The notes below the pieces were generated by a model. It ran no database searches and was not told the origin of the DNA. It saw nothing but the letters and a program-made list of their open reading frames with translations. From Alnus glutinosa (Eukaryota > Streptophyta > Magnoliopsida > Fagales > Betulaceae), in the NCBI RefSeq assembly GCF_958979055.1, contig NC_084889.1, positions 28,784,261 through 28,848,260 on the forward strand: DNA of 64,000 nt. The letters run 5' to 3'. The position numbers and the translations under genes were made by a program. Within the stretch, counting starts at the first letter, position 1. Every line of letters starts with the position of its first letter. Below, piece after piece: positions 34,201 to 45,559 of this stretch.

Positions 34201-34884
34201 AACTCCTCTCATATGCTTTTAAGAGAAGGGATCTTCAATTTTTTTTTTAAAAAAAAATCTCGTAGATGGCTGTGATGATAGGCTTCAATCCATCCAAACA
34301 AGCAAGGCTATCATGGAGGCACCTAAATTACTAACCCAAGTTTTCAAGAACTACCTAGAAAGGCACCACACAATCATTTAGAGGTCTCCATCATGTGGTA
34401 TTAGCTAGATTGAAAAAAATGAAACGCGAGCATTATTGCGATATGCCACGAACTTTGTATAATTTTGCTTTTGCATGTTCTTAATTTGGTTGACAATGCC
34501 CTGGGTTAAAATTCACATATTCTCGTACCATTTTTTTTTTTTTGTTGAAAGAAAGGTATTGTGTTCAAATCTCAAGGGTAAAAAGCTTTCACTAATAACA
34601 AAATTGTATAAAAAGATTAAAGGCGTAAGGACTAAAAGGAGGTTTGAATTATTATTATTATTATTATTTTTTGTATTTTATAAGAAAAATTATTTATTAA
34701 TGTTTTAATTTTTTAATTTTTTTAAGTAGAAAAGAGAAAGAGGGAAAGAAAGAGGAAAGAATTAGCAAACATTAACTCAGTATCCCATGTGACGTGATTA
34801 ATTACTTGATTTGCAATTAGTTTTATGTGGAATTAAAATGAATTTTGAGGCGGTTGTTGAGATATGCACAAAAAAGAAGAAGAA
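34201..34884. other. stretch of block A without a gene
   Basis: Partly alignable with 46.97-47.18 kb. Contains poly-T and ATT simple repeats (34530, 34650). No gene seen. Confidence 0.4.
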
Positions 34885-35641
34885 GGGTTATATAAAATTC
34901 ACCCCCCCTGAAGTTGTCGGCCATTTTCAATTTGGCTACCAAAGTTTTAAAAAATTGTAATGTATCCCTCTAAAGTTGTAAAAATTTTCAATTCAGACAC
35001 TCCGTCTGGTTTGACCGTCAAACCAGACTGCATTTTGACCACTCCAAAACGACGTCGTTTTGGTGAGGGCAAGATGACGTCGTTTTGCCCTTTTAGGAGG
35101 TGAATTAAAATTTTAAAAAAATTTATGGGGTAAATTACAAATTTTTAAAAATAATTGTTTTTTTTTTTAAATAAAAAAAAAAATCTTTAGGGGTGGCTGG
35201 CCACCCCTTTGGAGGTGGCTTGGCCACCCCTAGCCAATGGGGGTGGCCGTGCACCACCCCCAGTGGTTGCCGAGGGTGGCCCGAAGGCCACCCCAAAGGG
35301 GTGGTTGTCGGTTGGGCAGCCACCCCTTAGTATTTTCCTTTTTTTTTTTTTATTTTTTTTTATTTTTTTAAAAATATCTTTGTTTTATTTATTTTTATTA
35401 AATTTTATAATTTTTTTATTTTTAATGGACACGTGTCAACTTTCTATTGGGTGTTCCCAAAATGGCAAAACGACGTCGTTTTGGAGTGGTCAAAATTCCG
35501 TCTGGTTTGACGGTCAAACCAAACGGAGTGCATAAATTGAAAATTTTTGCAACTTTGGAGGGGTACATTGCAATTTTTTAAACTTTGGTAGCTAAATTGA
35601 AAATGGCCAACAACTTCAGGGGGGTGAATTATATTTAACCC
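34885..35641. mobile_element. MULE-like foldback element with long terminal inverted repeats
   Basis: Left arm from GGGTTATATAAAATTCACCC and right arm ending GGGGTGAATTATATTTAACC are inverted copies over about 180 bp each. They include TTTTCAATTTGGCTACCAAA, the CCGTCTGGTTTGACCGTCAA segment and the perfect palindrome AAAACGACGTCGTTTT (35045-35060 and 35467-35482). The centre (35190-35330) is a GC-rich set of GGCCACCCC/GGGGTGGCC hairpins. About 757 bp, non-coding. It sits in block A only. The flanks are A-rich, so a 9-11 bp duplication could not be scored. Confidence 0.88.
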
Positions 35642-35909
35642 AAAAAAAAAAAAAACCGATTTACTCTATATAGTCAAATTTTCTTTATGAATATCCAATT
35701 CAGTCTCTCACCTATCGTCTTTTACTAAATTAACAGATTTCGATAGTGTAACATGTCAAAGACAATAAAATGAAAACGCATATCTTGTTTTAAATCAATT
35801 AATGTCACTCTAACAGAATTCATTAATTAAGTCAGTAGACAAAATTTGACTGTAAGAAGTAAATTATTTTTTTGGCATACCTTAGAACATTTGAATTCAT
35901 TTTGATACT
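35642..35909. other. AT-rich stretch between elements
   Basis: No gene or clear repeat. Confidence 0.35.
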
Positions 35910-36059
35910 CAAGGGCGGAGCCAGCTTTTGTAATTTGGGGGGTCAAATTGGAAAAAAAAAAAATTAGAGGGGGGGGGGGGGGGGGGGGGGGAACTAAAAC
36001 AAAAAGAAATTTATGGATAATTTTTTTTTTTTTTTAGAATTTTTTTTTTTCTTTCGTGG
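35910..36059. mobile_element. hAT-like left end with poly-G, truncated
   Basis: CAAGGGCGGAGCCAGCTTTT followed by a 23-base poly-G run (35969-35991). The same arrangement (CAGGGGCGGAGCTAGC then poly-G) occurs in the complete element at 54685-54894. The right end is missing and the sequence passes into a LINE fragment. Confidence 0.6.
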
Positions 36060-36872
36060 GGAAAACCTTTGGGCTTGGGGAGCAGCAAGCCCCTGAGTCT
36101 TGTTGATACCACAGAATTAATTATAAATAAGTCCTTTGGGTTTATTAAAGATAGAGTCACGAAGAAGATCACTAATTGGAAGGTAAAATTTCTGTCCCAG
36201 GCTGGTAAAGAAGTGTTATTAAAAGCGGTAATTCAGGCGATACCTACATATAGCATGTGTGTGTTTCAATTTCCTATTGCTTTATGTAAGGAGATAAATT
36301 GTTTGATGCAAAATTTTTGGTGGAACCATATGTCTCAAACTTCAAAAATCCATTGGATGTCTTGGGAAAGGATGTGACGTTCCAAAGCAGTGGGAGGCCT
36401 AGGATTTCGGGATTTGGTGTTATTTAATCAGGCGTTACTTGCTAAGCAAGGGTGGCGGTTAATTCAAAATCCTTCATCTCTTTCAGCTCAAATTATCAGA
36501 GTCAAGCACCATCCTAAAAGTGGCTTTTTGGAGGCTTCCCTAGGCTCACGCCCTTCTTTTGTTTGGCGGAGTATATGGAATTCTAGGGAATTGTTGCAAC
36601 AAGGCTTGGTTTGGAGGGTGGGCAATGGATGCAATATAAAGGTGTGGGGAGATTGTTGGCTCCCAACGCCACAAACTTTTTAGGTCCAATCTCCTCCCAG
36701 GATCATTGATAGCCAGTCTAAGGTGGCCTCTTTAATTAATCCCATCTCCAAGAATTGGAATGTGGCTTTACTTAAAGAAGTTTTCATAGAAGAAGAAGCT
36801 CAAGTCATAGCTAATATTCCACTAAGTTCTTTGCTGCCTGAAGACAGGTTGATCTGGCGTGGAACTGCTAGT

Positions 36873-36922
<50 letters not shown>

Positions 36923-38084
36923 CTGTGCGGAGTGCCTACCACCTAGGCAAAGAAGAACAGGAGAGAAGGGTAGCTCAAAGCTCCCAAGCGAGCACAGGGC
37001 AGGAATTATGGAAGGCATTATGGGCAATGGAAGTGCCAAATGCAGTAAAAATGTTTACGTGGAGAGCTTGTCAAAATATTTTGCCCACACGCCTGAACCT
37101 ACGTAAGCGGAGGGTAATTGAAGAAGCAAACTGTCCATGTTGTGGAGTAGAAGAGGAGTCTCTAATACATGCTCTATGGTCTTGTCCAGCAGCCAAGATG
37201 TTTGGAGAAGTAAAACATCACCCTTCCAAAAGTGTTGTGTCTCAGGGGTGACTTTCAAGGGGATTTTTGAAGACGGTCTTCAACGCTTTAGCAAGGAGAA
37301 TCTGGAACTGTTGGTAGTAGTGGCCAGTGTAATATGGTTCAGGAGAAATAAGTTTGTTTTTGAAGGAACTTTTACCCATCCAAATGAAGTCTATACTGCT
37401 GTAGTGAGATTTATTCGGGAATACAAGGACAGCAAGCAATTGGACCAGTCAGTCATCATGCAACCTGTTCTGGGACCTGGCAATGGACATGATACAGCTT
37501 CTTGGAGTCCTCCCCCGAACGGTTTCATAAAACTTAACTGGGACGCGGCTATAAATAAGATAAAGGGATGGATTGGATTGGCAATCATAGCAAGGGACTA
37601 CATGGGGAATTGTTTGGGAGTTCGTAGTCTCACAAAAAATTTGCGGGTGGATGCTAAGATTGCAGAATCTTTAATTAGCTGCGTTGGAAGCTGTTTATTT
37701 TGTTAGAGAAGCTGGGTTTTTTGATGCTATTTTTGAAGGAGATGCAGCTCATGTTATTGCGGAGATTAACTCAGATCCTCCATACCTTTCGAGATCAGGC
37801 CATATTTTGGAGAGTATTCATGTTGAGCGGCAAAGTTTACATTCACGTAGTTTCAATTTTGTTTATCGAGAAGCCAATTGTGCAGCTCATTGTCTTGCAA
37901 AAGAGGCTGCTAGTACTATGATTGATTTGTGTTTGCTGTAAGAAACTGCCATTAGTATCTGCAGCATTGTTGTTAAGGAAGCTGTTTGTCCCTATATCCT
38001 TAATTGCTTTTAAGGATCAAGTGTATTGTTCTGTTTTGAATTAAGAGTATGATAATTTTTGTTCAAAAAAAAAAAAAAAAAAAA
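36060..38084 (+). mobile_element. LINE 3' portion: RT C-terminus, zf-RVT, RNase H, poly-A tail
   Basis: Broken frames read as the 3' half of an L1-type ORF2. Reverse transcriptase tail is at 36069-36377 (FGFIKDRVTKKITNWKVKFL, AIPTYSMCVFQFP), then ARQGWRL-like (LLAKQGWRLIQNPSSL) at 36390-36683. The zf-RVT domain is at about 36930-37230 (SVRSAYHLGKEEQERR, CPCCGVEEESLIHALWSCPA). The RNase H-type RVT_3 domain is at 37500-37941 (IKLNWDAAINKIKGWIGLAI, FEGDAAHVIAEINS, NFVYREANCAAHCLAKEAA). It ends with a poly-A tail of about 20 at 38065-38084. Stops at 36375, 36681 and several frame changes make it a pseudogene. A 48-base poly-T run (36875-36922) interrupts the coding part between GTASG and SVRSAYH. 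5'-truncation with poly-A is the normal LINE insertion form. Confidence 0.9.
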
Positions 38085-38249
38085 ACTCTCTCTCTACGGA
38101 TAAGGATCCTCTCCTGCTCCTCTTGAGCCGGTTAGTATAAAAAAACAGGATAAAATAATCCTTTCATATTTTTGTTTTTTTTTTTTGACAATTTTATCAT
38201 TTCACTTAAACTAACCGGGTCCTCCTCAGTTAAAATAGATCCAAATACT
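38085..38249. other. short imperfect inverted repeat after the LINE tail
   Basis: GAGCCGGTTAGT (38123) and its counterpart ACTAACCGGGTCC (38210) flank an A/T centre. Possibly a small MITE. Confidence 0.35.
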
Positions 38250-38560
38250 TGGGTGGGGCCCTATGCCTCGGGTTAAGAGAAAAGAGAACAAAAGGTCAAT
38301 AAATTAAGGCAAAGCAAAACCACCCATTTCAGCATAAAGCACACAAGGGCTATCATAGGGCTTCCTTTCTTTTGTGTCAAAAAGATGGTTGGAATTGTAC
38401 GTTGCAAAAGCTTTTTCTTTCTCTCCACTCTCTTTCACCATCATAAAGCAATTGATTGCAAAATCATTTCTCACTCATCTCTTACGTACCTTGGAATCTC
38501 CGCATCGATCGATCGATCGATGTGTGTTTGAGAAACACAGAAGTACTGGAAGCACGGATT

Positions 38561-39170
38561 AAACGTACTGGAATGGATTTCAGTAGACTGCATGGGGCCT
38601 GGGCATGCCTGCAACTTATTACATCTTATTCTCCTATTATTGCCTTGTCTTTGTTATATCCATTATATAATATTGATGCATTTTCTTTATTGAAATAACT
38701 AATTAATTTTTAGTTAAAACTATTCACTTTATAATGAAACCCTTGAATTTGTTTTAGCTAATTTGACCTTTCAATATACAGGAGAAAGGTTAGAAACTAT
38801 TATAGTGTTTGATAACCATTTTTAAGAAAGTGTTTTTTTTTTTTTTTTGGTTGAAAAAGTATATGTTTCGATATGATATAAATGTGAATTTTTTTTTTTT
38901 GAATTTTTGTAAAGAAAGTTATTTGTTGATGTTTTAATTTTTAATAGAAATGACAAAAAAAAAAAAAAAAGAGTTGGCAAACAAGCCCGTTATTTCATAA
39001 TTATCATATGATAATAACGTGATGGTGCTAATTAATTCATAATTTTTTATTTTATATTTTTAACAAAAATTGATTATTAGTTGAAATAACCACATAAACA
39101 TTGTGATAAGCTAAAGTTAAAAATGTAATTTCTAACTTGCTCTTTTCCTATATATACTCCGAGGAAGGAA
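38561..39170. other. upstream region of KANADI copy 1
   Basis: AT-rich, several poly-T and poly-A runs. TCCTATATATACTCCGAGG (39147-39165) holds the TATA box; the same sequence precedes the second KANADI gene near 59308. Confidence 0.5.
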
Positions 39171-39272
39171 GAACACAAACCAAGATCTTTCTCCTTCTCA
39201 ATCTAGCTAGCTGTACCATATTTTCGATTGTTTATTTGCAACATCACGCATCTCTCTCTCTTCTTCCTTAGA

Positions 39273-40485
39273 ATGTCTGTTTCACATCAAGATGGGGTTG
39301 GGGCCTCGGATTTCTCAAATGGGTTCATGAGATTAAGGTTGAAGAGGAACATGAGGGCACCAAGAATGCGTTGGACAACTACTCTTCATGCCCGTTTTAT
39401 CGATGCTGCTGAGCTCCTTGGTGGCCATGAAAGTACAGATCTCCCTAGCTGCTACTTTTAGAGATTCTTACAATATCTTAACCTAGATTTTCTTCTTTTG
39501 CTTGTATTGTTGGCTATTAGGGGCTACTCCAAAGTCAGTTTTAGGGCTAATGGACGTCAAAGATCTAACACTTTCTCATGTCAAGAGCCATTTACAGGTA
39601 CTGCAGCTGAAAAAACACTCATCTTCCTCTTTTTTTTTTTCGATGAATGAACAGTTGAGTCTCTTCTTTATGAAACAAGACAACTTCTACTTTTAGAGAG
39701 AGAGAGAGAGAGTAGCCATCATTTATCAATAATAGAGGCAATTATACTGACCTTACCAAACATCAACCTTTTGGCTATTAAAGGAATTAACCAAGAAAAA
39801 TCCAGAAAGCGAAGCATCTGATTCGATTTTTTTATATTTTTTTACTGGGATTTTATAACATTTTTTTTTTCCTTTAAGAAATTTTTCCATAATTGTTTTT
39901 ACTTGTATTTTTTTTTTTCCTGTTTATTTATTGGTGTTTTCTTGTTTTATATTTGGTTTTGCTTGGTAGATGTATCGAACTGTTAAGATGATCAACACTG
40001 ACAAACCTGCAGCTTACTCAGGTAATTCATATTGCTTAGCCATCTTTTTGCCCTTATTAATTCCTTGATTTCTTCTACAGCAAGTTTGTTTTATTAAATA
40101 TTCTCTCGATCACTCTGCTTTATGCTTCTCATCATCTCTACCAACATACATGCATGCTTACAGATGCACATATGTACCACAAGCATACAATTATGGTATA
40201 TAGATGTACATGTTTATATATGCATGCACCTGTAGAAGGCATGCTTAAAGCTTCCACATTTAAAGCTTTTCTTTATTCGTTTTCTGTGTGAGATGTATAT
40301 ATATCAGTTACAGTGTCAACATACATGTGATTAAAATTCAAGTCATAAGACGTAAGAAAACTCCAAATTAAGTAAAAGTATTGATTTTTATTCATATTAA
40401 GATCTTGACCTAATTCTTGGGGGCTTGTATCAGATGGATTTGGAGATAAATTAGATTTCTTGAACACAACACCAGCTATGTCCAG
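39273..40485 (+). CDS. KANADI-like GARP transcription factor, N-terminally truncated copy
   Basis: KANADI proteins bind DNA through a GARP (MYB-like) domain and specify abaxial identity. Exons 39273-39432, 39521-39597, 39970-40021 and 40434-40485 join in phase with GT-AG introns. The GARP part reads RAPRMRWTTTLHARFIDAAE, then RATPKSVLGLMDVKDLTLSH and VKSHLQMYRTVK. Compared with copy 2 about 175 residues of the N-terminus are gone: the ATG used here (ATGTCTGTTTC) lies in the 5' UTR of copy 2, and 26 bases of other sequence join it to DFSNGFMR. Changes at family-conserved GARP positions (FVHAVEL to FIDAAEL; VLELMDV to VLGLMDV) and a shorter exon 4 (ends NTTPAMSR) suggest relaxed constraint. No C-terminal exon was recognised downstream. 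Either a short GARP-only protein or a decaying pseudogene. Confidence 0.8.
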
Positions 40486-40491
40486 GTAATT

Positions 40492-40528
<37 letters not shown>

Positions 40529-40559
40529 CCATGGATATACAATGTTAGAATATATTTAG

Positions 40560-41850
40560 AATATATAAGAAACGAATCTATTTGAATTAATTTATAGTAA
40601 GAGAAGGGATATTAGAATATTAATTAAACTCCATTTGAAATTAAAATTGGTGATTTAACATGCATTTTATATGATTTAACATTAGAAGAAAAAGTTAATT
40701 AAAGAACTGATCGAATTGGAATAAAAATAACTAAAACGACGGCAAGAATCGATCTACTACTTTTTAAATCAATTTCCATGTCTAGCTATTTTTTAATTAA
40801 TGGATGATCGATCATAAAGAGTCGAACTCAGAGCGATTAGAACACAACGAAAAAAATTGCATATTTGCATATATATACTATCCCCTATATATATTCGATC
40901 GATCATAACTAAAAAGGCATTTGTGTAAATTAAATCCTTCCTTTTAGGGTGTAAAATCCTTCCATATATAGGTCATACTGTCTCCTATTAGTCTGAATAG
41001 TTTATTAGAATGTACACGCCCCTTAATCTGCTTAACCAAAAAAATCTATAAAGAACTGATCAACTTATCTTGAGCCAAATCTAGCTTGCTGTTGATTCGT
41101 GCTTACATTTTTTTTTTTTTTGCATTTCTCCATGTTCTTTGTGGACTTCAGCTAAATATTATTGAAACCATGTTTTGAAACTGATGCCTTTCTAATAATC
41201 TTATTGTGATCTTAAATAATTAAGAGTTAGTGCATGCCACCTTGTCAAAAACTAGGCGGGAAGCGATAGCCACGTAAATGTTATACTTCAAATGGATTAG
41301 TCAATTTTATAATTAGAGTTTTCTAATTAAAATCACTTATATAACTCAATCGATCTCACCTAATATAAGTAATTAATATAGGACTTAACACCTATCCAAT
41401 GCCTTCACAATTCACCCACTCAATATGAGACTTTAACTTTATCACATTCCTACACTATCTTTTGTCTGGATTTGATCTTTTTTCTTTTTATTCTTTATGG
41501 CCAACAAATAATTCCAAAGTTGTACATTGTTGTGAATGGATCAGTTGGGGTCGTATTCCACTATCTAAACTTTAATTTGATCATCAACCAAGCAATAAGC
41601 TTCATCTCTGTACTATGAAGACTTGAAAGCATGCAACAGCTAATGAGCTTGTCGATGACTTTAAGGTCCCTCAATTTGCTGCCTATATTACTTTAATTTG
41701 TTGAATATATATAGTGTTATGCTGATGTGGGTTGATGCCAAAATGTAGCTAGGTTTTGTAATGGAATGTGAGGTGGTAGTCTATATTATTTTGTTGAATA
41801 CAGTACGTGTTCGATCTGTTGATGTGGGTTGATGCTAAAACTAATGTGGC
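40560..41850. repeat. KANADI downstream segment, copy in block A
   Basis: 40560-41130 matches 63430-64000 (AATCTACTACTTTTTAAATC, GTGTAAAATCCTTCCAT, AATGTACACG). 41050-41820 matches 12757-13440. About 41.81-41.87 kb also repeats GTTGATGTGGGTTGATGC from 41.72 kb. No exon was identified, although the TATGAAGACTTGAAAGCATG...GAGCTTGTCGATGACTTTAAGGT passage looks exon-like. Confidence 0.8.
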
Positions 41851-43803
41851 TAGGTTTTGTAATGAGGGTGAGGGTGTTTTTTGTGACGAGTGTGGGGGTT
41901 CTTTGGTAAGAAACTTATATGTTATGCTTAGAAACTTTGTAGTGATGACAACTTTTATTGTAATTAATGAACTTCTATATATGCAGTAATGATGTTATTT
42001 GGTTTGAGAACATGTTTAATTTGTTGTAGTGATGCAATATCTTTTAACGGATTATGCAATAATGTAGCTAGTAAAGAGCACAAATGGCCTACAGGAATTG
42101 GAAAATAAATAAATAAGTTATCAGTGATGACTTTGAATTGTCGTTGTCACTGATATATCGAAATCTGCAACGACTAATAGAAGTCATTGCAAATGTATAC
42201 ACTTTTCGTAACGACTACCACATGCATGTCGTCACAGATATCTATATTATAATCGGAATTGAAAAATATTCGTAGAATACAAACTTGTAGCCCTTTGGAT
42301 CAATTTTTTTTTACACCACCAAGAGTTTAATCATATTATTTCTAAATCAAAAATATATATTATTGTTTTACTCTGACTCAGCCCTATACCTAAACCTTAC
42401 AACAAAATATATTTTTATACTAAATTTGCCAACACTAAAAGCCTAACAAACTCTCATATTGAAATGTGACAAAAAAAAAAAAAAAAATTACAACTTAATG
42501 AAAAATTACAATGAATTACAAAAAAAATCTATCAAACCACTAATTATTCATTAATGAAGACCATGTTTCCTGAAATAACACTCTATAATAAACAGATTTT
42601 GATCAAATATTAGCAATCCGTGAACACAACGATTTGTCATCAAAATTAACTATTATAAAACCATCAGTCAAAAGTACATAGATGAAATACACACACACAC
42701 ATCATGCAGCCCATAACTACAAAAACTATCGATGTTAGTCATAATATTAACCAAAAGCCTACTCCCCCTTTTTATCATAAAATGATAAATTTTTGGACCA
42801 CCAAAAAAAAACCCCCCAACAAAAAGGTAAAATTCAAACCATAAATATGTCTAACTTTAATTTGCAATACCTTGTAATGCAATTTCAAAGCACACAACAA
42901 GTCGCCCCCTAACTCAAATTCCAACTTTCACCCAAAAACATATTGAAAGCATAATTCCAATATTAGATACTCAATAATTTAAAGTACTCTTGAGATTTAT
43001 ACTTGAGGAGATAATAATAAAAAAATTAAGTCGTTTTCACAATTAATGGTGGCACATGATGCCTTGAGTATTTTATCCTTTTTACCCTCAAGTTGTCTTC
43101 TAAATTGAGAAGTCAAACTAAGGGGCTAACATTTTTTTTTTTATTTATTTTTTATTTTTTATGACAACAGGGTTCAAAGATCACATTCAAGAAATTAATC
43201 CAATCAAAGTGAACTAGGCTCTCATACCAAATGAAAAATTCTGATTTACACCCTAAGTTAAACAATTCAGAAAAATCTCTCAATTTTATCAAGCATAGTT
43301 CAGATTGTCAAGAGTATCAATCTTCAATCCAAACACCATAGATATCAATACCAAAATCAAAGAAATCATACAATCAATCAACACAAAGATTTTGATGACG
43401 AAATGGAAACATTTGAAGAAATATTCAACAGTAAAACTTTGGAGGCCAGCCAACTCCAAAAGTCTCCACTATAAAATACTTGTGTTGCAAATTGTTCTTA
43501 CTTAATTATAAAATTTTTGTAATTTCGAAGACCCAATCTTGTAATTCCAACAAATGATACGTTTACTTCCCACTATCGTGACTCCAGAACCTCAAGCCTT
43601 CTTGTGCATGGATCACCTTCACGAACGAACCTCATCCGCTTCAACTCAAGACAATATCAAGAAGTTGGATGGTTTCATGTAATGCATCATCAGCTTGCTG
43701 ACCTTGCAAAAAGAGTCCTAATTAAATGGTGCAAGTATGTACGTGCATCCAACTTTATCACACAACTTTAAATTTTATCTATCGACAAGAAAAGGAAAAT
43801 CAT
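41851..43803. other. intergenic stretch with a CACTA-like scrap
   Basis: 42117-42240 has paired motifs (TATCAGTGATGAC, GTTGTCACTGATA, GTCGTCACAGATATC) like subterminal repeats of CACTA-type elements; termini not found. The rest is AT-rich with small frames lacking recognisable domains. Confidence 0.4.
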
Positions 43804-45316
43804 TAGGAAAAATACACTTAAACTCCGCCCCCCCCCCCCCCCCCCCCCAAGTATGACAACTTTTGCATTTTAGCCTTCAATGTTCTAAAAGTGACATTCG
43901 ACTCCTACAAACTATCAAACTGTGACAAGTTAGCCCATATGTTAAGCTTTTTTGTCTTTTTGGATGGAATGTCAATAACGTGTGTCACACGTGACTTTTA
44001 ACCATCTAAACTCTAAAAAATGATTAAATACAAAATTAAAAAAAAAGAATAAAGAAAAAAAAATGGACGTGTCTCTATACCACCCCATATTAACAAATAA
44101 GGATGTCCGAAACCACCCCACAAACATTTAAGAGTGGCTTGGTCACTACGAGGCCGGCCATAGGGGTTGGTTGAGCCATCATATCCCCAAAATTTGTTTT
44201 TAACACTTTACTCATGGAGCATTTTTGGGTTTAGGTCGTTAAAAGTTATGTGCAACGCACATAATTTGTATTTCATCCGAAAAGACGAAAAAAGTTAATG
44301 GTTGGGCTAACCTTTTGTTTTTTTCTTTTGAATGGGAAACTAGAACTTCTATTAATAACAAGCCCGAAGGCAAATACAACAATCTGAAGACAAACAATCA
44401 GCCCGAAAGCTACAAACACAAGCACGTAGGCCAAGGTAATGAATAGAGATACAGAATCCCTAACAACTAAGCTAGGAACAAACTCAACTCTTTACAATAA
44501 AGCACAACCCAACTAACATGAGAGGGCCGGTCTAGCTTTTTTTTTTTTTTTTTTTGACATGGCCTGGTCTAGCTTACAAGCCACTTAAAATATTCAAGTA
44601 ATTTACAGCCAATTACAAAGGTAAACTGTGAACAAGACAAGGATGTACAAAAATGAGAAAAAAAACAAAGATCACAGAAGCCCAGATACTGCAGGAGGAA
44701 GAAAACTGCCCGGTCTCCGGTGCGTGTAAAACACGCGCCACCCTTGGACCTCCCCTACTGCCGTTAGACACCCCTCCAACTTGAAACACCCCCAAAACCT
44801 AGTCGGAAGAGTGGAGCGTGGCTCTCCACGCGTGGGCCACCCTCGGCGTGCATGTGAGGACCACGCTCCGTGCGTGGAGGCTTGACACCATCAGTGGTTG
44901 AGGTGGTGGCTTCAAAAGCGGACGGTGAACACGGCTGAGCGGGTCATGTCGCAAGGTCTCCAACGAAATGTTGTAGATCTAGCTCGAAAGTAGTCGGAGA
45001 CACAAGCTAAGGTTACTCCTCAAAACCATATCCAGCCTTCCGATATGCTAAAACAAGAGGAAAAAGAAGCAAAAACAAAGCAAATAAACAAACTCCATAG
45101 CTTTAAAGTTAGGAGAATCACAGCCACCATCGGATCTAGCCGGGGTAAACAAAAGCTCAACAACCCTAGTGGTTGGGAGAAATCTATCCCCACTGAAACA
45201 AACCAGAGGGTAACAAAAAACTACCCTGGCTCACGAGGAGCCAGAGGAAAAATTACCACCGGGAGGAGGGAGGCGTGAGGCCACCCTCCTCCCGGTGAAA
45301 ACCATACTCACAGGGG

Positions 45317-45350
<34 letters not shown>

Positions 45351-45497
45351 AAGGTAGTTCCTCCTCTATAATGGTTGGGCTAACTTGCCACAATTTGATA
45401 GTTATAAGGATTGAATATCACTTTTTTGAAATTTAAAGGCTAAAGCACAAAAGTAATTATATATACTTAATTCAGAGGGTTAAATGTATTTTCTGCA
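43804..45497. mobile_element. foldback/MULE-like element interrupted by a retroposon
   Basis: Left arm (43804-43995: GGAAAAATACACTTAAACTC, poly-C, GACAACTTTTGCATTTTAGC, AACTATCAAACTGTGACAAG) is the inverse of the right arm. The right arm is split around the retroposon: 44240-44311 (CATCCGAAAAGACGAAAAA) and 45369-45497 (GCCACAATTTGATAGTTATA, GGTTAAATGTATTTTCTGC). The centre (44080-44180) has CCACCCCA/GGCCGGCC hairpin-like sequence similar to the element at 34.9-35.6 kb. Terminal bases are approximate and the TSD was not resolved. Confidence 0.75.
44312..45368 (-). mobile_element. non-LTR retroposon with perfect 16-bp target-site duplication
   Basis: Flanked by identical TAATGGTTGGGCTAAC at 44296-44311 and 45369-45384. 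Read on the minus strand it starts with a (GA)n tract near 45350. It then has CCGGGAGGAGGGTGGCCTCA and ends TTCTAGTTTCCCATTCAAAA with an A-rich tail. A TSD of this length with an A-rich 3' end is typical of LINE-driven retroposition. About 1,057 bp, no coding domain seen, so it is a non-autonomous or SINE-like/LINE-derived unit, or a retroposed RNA. It carries its own inverted motif (GGGAGGAGGG / CCCTCCTCCC around 45260-45295). Confidence 0.9.
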
Positions 45498-45559
45498 ATA
45501 TCATATTAATAAAACACCTAGACGAATATGAAAATTATTAAATAAAAACTAAAACGAAA

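Larger units (their letters stand above)
32735..38560. repeat. segmental duplication block A (upstream of KANADI copy 1)
   Basis: Three stretches match block B in the same order. 32735-33036 plus 33700-34200 matches 46215-46970. Around 34765-34800 matches 47137-47175. 38250-38560 matches 47225-47590 (GCCTCGGGTTAAGAG, GGCAAAGCAAAACCACCCAT, CCTTGGAATCTCCGCATC). Between them, block A carries a hAT-like insertion, a MULE-like element and a LINE fragment that block B lacks. Block A then runs into the truncated KANADI gene at 39.27 kb. Confidence 0.85.

Noticed and set aside
36859-37251. Protein with a poly-Phe tract
   Set aside because: This is the zf-RVT part of a decayed LINE read through a poly-T expansion, not a host gene.
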